From: Bauldia sp.
Lineage (GTDB): Bacteria > Pseudomonadota > Alphaproteobacteria > Rhizobiales > Kaistiaceae
NCBI GenBank assembly: GCA_020442095.1
Contig: JAGRKY010000508.1
Coordinates: forward strand, 468-10,005
Length of the DNA: 9,538 nt
Direction of reading: 5' to 3'
Of the stretch, positions 5,943-9,538 are shown piece by piece. The notes beneath the pieces are model-generated. The model had not been told where the DNA came from and did not search any database. It saw only the letters and a list, made by a program, of their open reading frames with translations. The position numbers and the translations under genes were made by a program. Every line of letters begins with the position of its first letter. Position 1 is the first letter of the stretch.

Positions 5943-6920
5943 ATGACCCCGCCGCCGCCCGATCCCCTGGTCTTTTCGACCGACGCCTATGAGCAGCGGG
6001 ATCGTTTCGACGCCTGGCGGGAGACCTTTGCCCTCGCCCTCGCACGGGTCGATATCGCGACGCCGGACCCGGTCCGCTTCCATGCCTCTGCGACGGTCCA
6101 TACCTTCGACGCGATGCGCCTCATCGCCTTCGATCTCGGGCCGATGAGCATCAGCCGCACCGCCGATCTCCTCCGCGACGGCGACGACGGCTTCAGCCTG
6201 GTTCTGTGCACGAGCGGCGCCGGCCACGCGGTCGGGCCGGATGGCGACGGCACGCCGCTCTCGCCGGGGCGGGCGGTGCTGATCCCCCACTATGTCCGGG
6301 GTGGCACGGTCGCCTATGGCGACAACACCGAGGTGTCGCTGGTCATTCCCCGCGCCGCCCTGCGCCAGGCGATCCGGGACCCGGATGCCGCCGCCGGCCG
6401 GATGCCGACGAACCCGGCCGCGCTGGCCCTGCTCGCCGGCTATCTCGGCCTCTTCGCCGAACGCCGCGAGGGCGTGTCGCGGCCGCTTGCCGGCCTCGTC
6501 GAAGGCCATGTCCTCGATCTTCTTGCGCTTGCCTTCGACCCGGGCGGCGATTTCGCTCGGACCGCGGGCCACGGCGGCGCGCGGACCGCCATGCGTCAGC
6601 GGCTGCTTGCCGTCATCGCCGAACGTCACCGCGATCCCGACCTCGATCCGGGGGCGGTCGCCGCCACGCTCGGCATCTCGATACGATCGATCCATGCCTT
6701 GCTTGAGCCGACCGGCGAGACCTTCTCGGAACACCTGCGGGAACGCCGGCTGCAGAGCGCGCTGCAGATGCTGAGGAGCCCGCGCCACCGCGACTGGCGC
6801 ATCGTCGACATCGCCTTCGCCGCCGGCTTCGGCGACCTGTCCTACTTCAACCGCACCTTCCGCCGCCGCTTCGGCGACACGCCCCAGGCTTTCCGGCGGA
6901 CGGGCTCCGGCGAGGTCTGA
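5943..6920 (+). CDS. AraC-family transcriptional regulator
   Basis: A 325-residue DNA-binding regulator. The N-terminal half (about 1-200) resembles the AraC-binding-like (AraC_binding_2) domain, a cupin-like sensor, with FSLVLCTSGAG at 84-94 and LSPGRAVLIP at 106-115. The C-terminal AraC/XylS domain has two helix-turn-helix units: the first at about 236-256 (VAATLGISIRSIHALLEPTG), the second at about 286-307. The family signature IAFAAGFGDLSYFNRTFRRRFGDTPQAFR spans 290-318 and is intact. The ATG at 5943 has only a weak ribosome site, so translation may be poor or the start slightly different. The gene is divergent from the RTX pair, making that unit a plausible target, but the effector is unknown. 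It is followed after 95 bases by the LysR-type gene on the same strand. Confidence 0.93.
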   Translation: MTPPPPDPLVFSTDAYEQRDRFDAWRETFALALARVDIATPDPVRFHASATVHTFDAMRLIAFDLGPMSISRTADLLRDGDDGFSLVLCTSGAGHAVGPDGDGTPLSPGRAVLIPHYVRGGTVAYGDNTEVSLVIPRAALRQAIRDPDAAAGRMPTNPAALALLAGYLGLFAERREGVSRPLAGLVEGHVLDLLALAFDPGGDFARTAGHGGARTAMRQRLLAVIAERHRDPDLDPGAVAATLGISIRSIHALLEPTGETFSEHLRERRLQSALQMLRSPRHRDWRIVDIAFAAGFGDLSYFNRTFRRRFGDTPQAFRRTGSGEV

Positions 6921-7015
6921 CACGGCTCTCCGGCGCCGGAAGCCGCTTCGGTCGCCGTTCCGGTCTGCTTCGACTATGATTCCCGGCGATTGATCCTTTC
7001 GACCGGGTGAGCCGC

Positions 7016-7924
7016 GTGGACCGACTGGAATGCGACCGCATGTTCGTCGCCGTCGTGGAGACCGGCACCTTCGCGGCCGCCGCCGAGCGCCTGGGAAGAA
7101 GCTCCGGCCAGGCCTCGAAGCTGGTCTCCCGGCTGGAGGCGGAGCTCGGCGTCCGCCTCCTCAACCGCACCACGCGGGCAGTTTCCGCGACCGAGGCCGG
7201 CCGGGCCTATTTTGAACGCATCCGCCCGCTGCTCGACGAATTCGAGAGCCTCGACCTCTCGATCAGAGATAGCGCCCAGCAGCCCCGCGGCCGTCTCCGG
7301 CTGACCGCGCCACAATCCTTCGGGACTGGCGAGCTGGTTCCCGCCCTCAACGTTTTCGCGACCCGCTACCCTGAAATCGAGCTCGACGTCGGCTTCACCG
7401 ACCGCGTCGTCAATCTCGTCGATGAGGGCTTCGACATGGCGGTCCGCATCGGCCGCCTCGCCGACACCAGCCTGGTCGCCAGGCGACTGTGCGACGTCCG
7501 GATCATGCTGGTCGCGTCATGCGACTACCTGGATGCCCATGGCGAGCCGGAAATGCCGGAGGACGTCACGCGACACGCCTGCGTCATCGATACCAACATC
7601 CGCGAACCCAACCGGTGGGTCTTCGGCAACGGAAAGGGCGGAACCGTCGTCGTGCCGGTCAATGGCCGCGTCCGCTATTCGGACCCGAGCGCCTGCCTTC
7701 GGGCCGCCGAGGCCGGGCTCGGCCTCGCCCATCTGCCGGCCTTTGTCGCCGGCGCCGCGCTCGAAGCGGGCCGCGTTCGACGTATCCTTCCGGCCTTCGA
7801 GCCGGAGCCGCTTGGCCTCCACGCCGTCTATCCGCACAGCCGCCACCTCGCCGCCAAGGTCCGCGCCCTCGTCGACTTCCTGGTCGAACGCTACCAGGGC
7901 CGCCCGCCTTGGGAAAAAGCATGA
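7016..7924 (+). CDS. LysR-type transcriptional regulator
   Basis: A 302-residue LysR-family regulator. The winged helix-turn-helix occupies about residues 5-62: MFVAVVETGTFAAAAERLG, then SSGQASKLVSRLE as the recognition helix region, then GVRLLNRTTRAVSATEAG. The effector-binding domain runs from about 91 (RGRLRLTAPQSFG) to 295, with FDMAVRIGRLADTSLVARRL typical of the DmlR/CrgA-like branch. GTG 7016 is preferred because it gives the usual MDRLECDRMF opening and has GGGTGAG (7005-7011) just upstream; the GTG at 7007 would add three residues. A TATGAT at 6975-6980 could be its -10, without a good -35. The gene ends 10 bases before the dyad region that precedes the oxidoreductase, so that operon is its likely target, although it is co-directional rather than divergent as many LysR pairs are. 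The inducer is unknown. Confidence 0.93.
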   Translation: MDRLECDRMFVAVVETGTFAAAAERLGRSSGQASKLVSRLEAELGVRLLNRTTRAVSATEAGRAYFERIRPLLDEFESLDLSIRDSAQQPRGRLRLTAPQSFGTGELVPALNVFATRYPEIELDVGFTDRVVNLVDEGFDMAVRIGRLADTSLVARRLCDVRIMLVASCDYLDAHGEPEMPEDVTRHACVIDTNIREPNRWVFGNGKGGTVVVPVNGRVRYSDPSACLRAAEAGLGLAHLPAFVAGAALEAGRVRRILPAFEPEPLGLHAVYPHSRHLAAKVRALVDFLVERYQGRPPWEKA

Positions 7925-7933
7925 ACAGACACA

Positions 7934-7962
7934 TTGCTTCCGTATTGGAAGTAATTATCTTC
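7934..7962. promoter_or_regulatory. Dyad-symmetric operator with three phased half-sites
   Basis: An inverted repeat reads TTGCTTCC (7934-7941), a 5-base spacer, then GGAAGTAA (7947-7954); 7 of 8 arm positions pair, 8 of 9 if extended by one base each side. A third half-site TCTTC (7958-7962) follows. Half-site centres are about 10 and 11 bp apart, on one face of the helix. This AT-rich stretch lies between the LysR stop codon and the oxidoreductase gene, just where a LysR-type regulator would bind as adjacent dimers. Binding by the upstream LysR protein is inferred. Confidence 0.55.
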
Positions 7963-7971
7963 TTTTGGCGC

Positions 7972-7981
7972 TGATTATCAT
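7972..7981 (+). promoter_or_regulatory. Candidate -10 element within a TGATTATCA palindrome
   Basis: TATCAT at 7976-7981 matches five of six -10 consensus bases, and it overlaps the perfect palindrome TGATTATCA (7972-7980). No good -35 lies 16-18 bases upstream; that position falls against the half-sites at 7934-7962. Such an arrangement is typical of promoters that need an activator. It would give a 5' leader of roughly 50 bases for the oxidoreductase gene. Confidence 0.35.
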
Positions 7982-8028
7982 CCAATCGGACATGCGCCAT
8001 GTTCCCCTCGACGCGCCATGGGCGCCAG

Positions 8029-8034
8029 AAGGAG
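8029..8034 (+). promoter_or_regulatory. Ribosome binding site that decides the oxidoreductase start
   Basis: AAGGAG lies 7 bases before ATG 8042. An in-frame ATG at 8018 would add eight residues (MGARRRTD) ahead of the Rossmann strand but would place this strong site inside the gene, so 8042 is chosen. Confidence 0.75.
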
Positions 8035-8041
8035 AACAGAC

Positions 8042-8674
8042 ATGAACATCTCGATCCTTGGAACCGGCAACATGGCCTCCGGCCTTGCCGTCCTTTTTGC
8101 CAAGGCCGGCCACGCGGTCACCCTTGGCTCGCGTAAGCCTGCCGAGGCGGAAACGGTCGCCCGCGCGCTCGGTCGCGGCATCGCCGGCACCGGCCTCGCC
8201 GATGCCGCCGGCAGGTCGGACCTCGTTGTGCTGGCGGTACCCTATTCCGCCGTCGCCGATGTCCTCGCCGCGACCGGCGATCTCACCGGCAAGACCGTGG
8301 TCGATATCACCAATCCGATGACGGCGGATTTTTCCGGCCTCGCCATCGGCCTCACCACCAGCGCCGCCGAGGAAATCCAGAAGGCGGTCCCCGCGGCCAG
8401 GGTCGTCAAGGCCTTCAATACCGTCTTCGCCCAGGTGCTCCACGCCGACGGCAAGGTCGCGGGCCGCCCGGCAACCGTCTTCGTCGCTGGCGACGACGCC
8501 GGGGCCCGCGCCAGCGTGGCGCGTCTTGCCGCCGACGTCGGTCTCGATCCGCTCGAGGTCGGCGGGCTCGCTTCCGCCCGTTATCTCGAGCCGGTCGCCG
8601 GTCTCAACATCGCACTCGGCTACGGCCTCGGCCTCGGCACCGATATCGCGCCGACCTGGCTGCGCGCCGCCTGA
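8042..8674 (+). CDS. NADPH-dependent F420 reductase-like oxidoreductase
   Basis: A 210-residue cytoplasmic Rossmann-fold protein of the NADP oxidoreductase/NpdG-like family (COG2085). The nucleotide-binding motif is GTGNMA at residues 7-12 directly after MNISIL. Residues S30, R31 and K32 follow the second strand, where the family binds the 2'-phosphate of NADP, so NADPH is the expected cofactor. Further family motifs are VVLAVPY (62-68), VVDITNP (86-92) and VVKAFNTV (121-128). Length is usual. Bacteria of this kind often lack coenzyme F420, so the real substrate is unknown and the name reflects homology only. Start ATG 8042 follows AAGGAG. It is followed after 109 bases by a DoxX-family gene on the same strand and preceded by a LysR-type gene; a redox or detoxification role is an inference from that neighbourhood. 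Confidence 0.88.
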   Translation: MNISILGTGNMASGLAVLFAKAGHAVTLGSRKPAEAETVARALGRGIAGTGLADAAGRSDLVVLAVPYSAVADVLAATGDLTGKTVVDITNPMTADFSGLAIGLTTSAAEEIQKAVPAARVVKAFNTVFAQVLHADGKVAGRPATVFVAGDDAGARASVARLAADVGLDPLEVGGLASARYLEPVAGLNIALGYGLGLGTDIAPTWLRAA

Positions 8675-8744
8675 CACCCCCCGAAGACACCGGGTGCCGA
8701 CCGGTCGCGCCGGCATTCCGCTCACGTCCTCCCGACACGACACC

Positions 8745-8761
8745 GGCCCGCGGGGCGGGCC
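8745..8761 (+). other. GC-rich hairpin between oxidoreductase and DoxX genes
   Basis: GGCCCGC (8745-8751) and GCGGGCC (8755-8761) form a perfect 7-bp stem with a three-base loop. It ends 22 bases before the DoxX ATG and just ahead of its ribosome site. No T-run follows, so it is not an intrinsic terminator. It might stabilise the 3' end of the upstream message or modulate DoxX translation. Confidence 0.4.
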
Positions 8762-8783
8762 TCCAGCTTGAAGGATCACGATC

Positions 8784-9224
8784 ATGACCGCTTTGACGAC
8801 CGACACACGGGACTCCGGCTTCATCGCCACCGCCAGCCAGGCCGACATCGCCGCGCTGGTGCTGCGCGTCTCGATGGGCGTCCTCTTCCTGGTCCATGCC
8901 GGACTGAAGATCTTCGTCTTCACCCCGGCCGGGACCGCCGCCTTTTTCTCCTCCCTCGGCCTCCCCGGCCCCCTCGCCTATCTGGTGATGGCGGCCGAGC
9001 TGCTTGGCGGCATCGCCCTCATCCTCGGCCTCTGGACCCGCTGGGTCTCGCTCGCCCTCGTGCCGATCCTCCTCGGCTCGATCTACACCCCGCACGGCGC
9101 CGCCGGCTTCATCTTCTCGAACGAGGGCGGTGGCTGGGAATTCCCGGCATTCTGGGCGGTCGCCCTGGTCGTTCAGGCTCTTCTCGGCGACGGCATCTTC
9201 TCACTTGGCAGGAGCCGCCGCTGA
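8784..9224 (+). CDS. DoxX-family inner-membrane protein
   Basis: A 146-residue integral membrane protein with four predicted helices at about 23-43, 63-83, 87-102 and 120-138. DoxX features include LRVSMGVLFLVHAGLK in helix one, AELLGGIALILGLWTRW (71-87) across helices two and three, and the loop FSNEGGGWEFP (111-121) before helix four. Bacterial relatives are linked to membrane redox processes, but most, including this one, have no defined substrate. It is unlikely to be the archaeal thiosulfate:quinone oxidoreductase subunit, as no partner subunit is present. GAAGGA lies 8 bases before the ATG. It is probably co-transcribed with the oxidoreductase and ends 36 bases before a strong terminator. 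DoxX genes often neighbour LysR or other regulators and small redox proteins, as here. Confidence 0.92.
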   Translation: MTALTTDTRDSGFIATASQADIAALVLRVSMGVLFLVHAGLKIFVFTPAGTAAFFSSLGLPGPLAYLVMAAELLGGIALILGLWTRWVSLALVPILLGSIYTPHGAAGFIFSNEGGGWEFPAFWAVALVVQALLGDGIFSLGRSRR

Positions 9225-9260
9225 GCCGCGCCCTCCCGCGTCTCACGCCAAAACGAAAAA

Positions 9261-9291
9261 ACCTGCGCCGGACGCTCTGTCCGGCGCAGGT
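9261..9291. terminator. Bidirectional rho-independent terminator
   Basis: A perfect 13-bp inverted repeat (ACCTGCGCCGGAC at 9261-9273, complement at 9279-9291) encloses a 5-base loop. TCTTTT follows on the plus strand at 9291-9296. On the other side an A-run (9256-9261), preceded by AAAACG, becomes a T-run on the minus strand. It lies between the DoxX gene and the converging sulfatase-like gene, and should end both transcripts. Confidence 0.9.
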
Positions 9292-9358
9292 CTTTTGAGC
9301 GGATCCCCCACCGAAGGTCAGGTTTTTCGACCCTCCCCCGGCTTCCCCGCCCTGTCTT

Positions 9359-9538
9359 TTATTGCGGTCCCGGCTGGACCGTCTTGACCGGCTGGCCGTC
9401 GACCGCCGTCGTCTGGCCCGCCGCCCCGTCGACCGCGGCGGCCTGGGCATCCTCCAGCTTCTTGATGTCGGCTTCGCTGAGTTGCGGCCGGTCGATCTTC
9501 AGCGTCAGCTTGTCGAGCTTGGCCGTCAGCCTGAAGGG
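9359..9538 (-). CDS. C-terminal fragment, sulfatase-like protein (5' end outside window)
   Basis: A minus-strand frame enters at the right edge and ends with TAA (complement of 9359-9361), giving the last 59 residues of a protein. The segment RLTAKLDKLTLKIDRPQLS followed by EADIKKLEDA resembles, from recall, the C-terminal strand and helix of bacterial arylsulfatases. A low-complexity tail rich in Ala, Gly, Gln and Val follows, ending PGPQ. Catalytic residues lie outside the window, so activity cannot be judged. The terminator at 9261-9291 lies 67 bases beyond its stop codon in the right orientation. That this is coding is well supported; the family name is moderate. Confidence 0.6.
   Translation of the reverse strand, partial: PFRLTAKLDKLTLKIDRPQLSEADIKKLEDAQAAAVDGAAGQTTAVDGQPVKTVQPGPQ

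Noticed and set aside
5846..5992. A plus-strand ATG frame upstream of and overlapping the AraC-type start, considered as a leader ORF
   Set aside because: It has no ribosome site and runs into the regulator in another frame; composition looks like shadow sequence.
5844..6923. A 359-codon minus-strand frame opposite the AraC-type gene
   Set aside because: The plus strand carries the full AraC/XylS signature; the antisense frame has none.
7955..8923. A 322-codon minus-strand frame opposite the oxidoreductase
   Set aside because: It crosses the promoter region and two genes with clear motifs, and shows no domain.

Overview
The window is uniformly GC-rich, with strong G/C bias at third codon positions. 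Its gene families (a UbiK-like start, secreted RTX proteins, AraC and LysR regulators, DoxX, a sulfatase tail) fit an alphaproteobacterium, possibly Hyphomicrobiales or Rhodospirillales. Genus cannot be told from the sequence alone. No rRNA, tRNA, insertion sequence, CRISPR array, integrase or origin was recognised.

Layout, left to right. (1) Bases 1-23, minus strand: the first seven codons of a gene that probably encodes a UbiK/BMFP-family ubiquinone accessory factor, with its own candidate promoter. (2) 212-1414, plus: a soluble class III adenylate cyclase with a MerR-like N-terminal segment. (3) 1441-5780: an RTX locus. Three genes for calcium-binding RTX-repeat proteins lie on the minus strand (1441-2532, 3931-4758, 4785-5618). 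A LuxR-type regulator (2712-3881, plus) sits between the first and the other two. A possible 42-residue small ORF (5652-5780, minus) heads the downstream pair. (4) 5943-6920, plus: an AraC-family regulator divergent from the RTX pair. (5) 7016-9224, plus: a LysR-type regulator, an AT-rich promoter region with strong dyad symmetry, an NADPH-dependent F420-reductase-like oxidoreductase and a DoxX-family membrane protein, closed by a perfect 13-bp hairpin terminator. (6) 9359-9538, minus: the C-terminal 59 residues of a gene resembling a sulfatase, converging on the same terminator.

How the parts may work together. The RTX proteins lack Sec signal peptides and end in short hydrophobic tails, as expected for type I secretion, but no ABC exporter, membrane-fusion or TolC gene is in the window, so export would have to use machinery encoded elsewhere. 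The two regulators bordering the RTX genes, each divergent from an RTX transcription unit, are the natural candidates to control them. The second and third RTX proteins are clear tandem paralogues with a shared N-terminal module. On the right, the LysR regulator probably controls the downstream oxidoreductase-DoxX pair through the dyad region, an arrangement that suggests a redox or electrophile response. The most distinctive features are the compact RTX-plus-two-regulators cassette, its small leader ORF, and the helically phased half-sites before the oxidoreductase.
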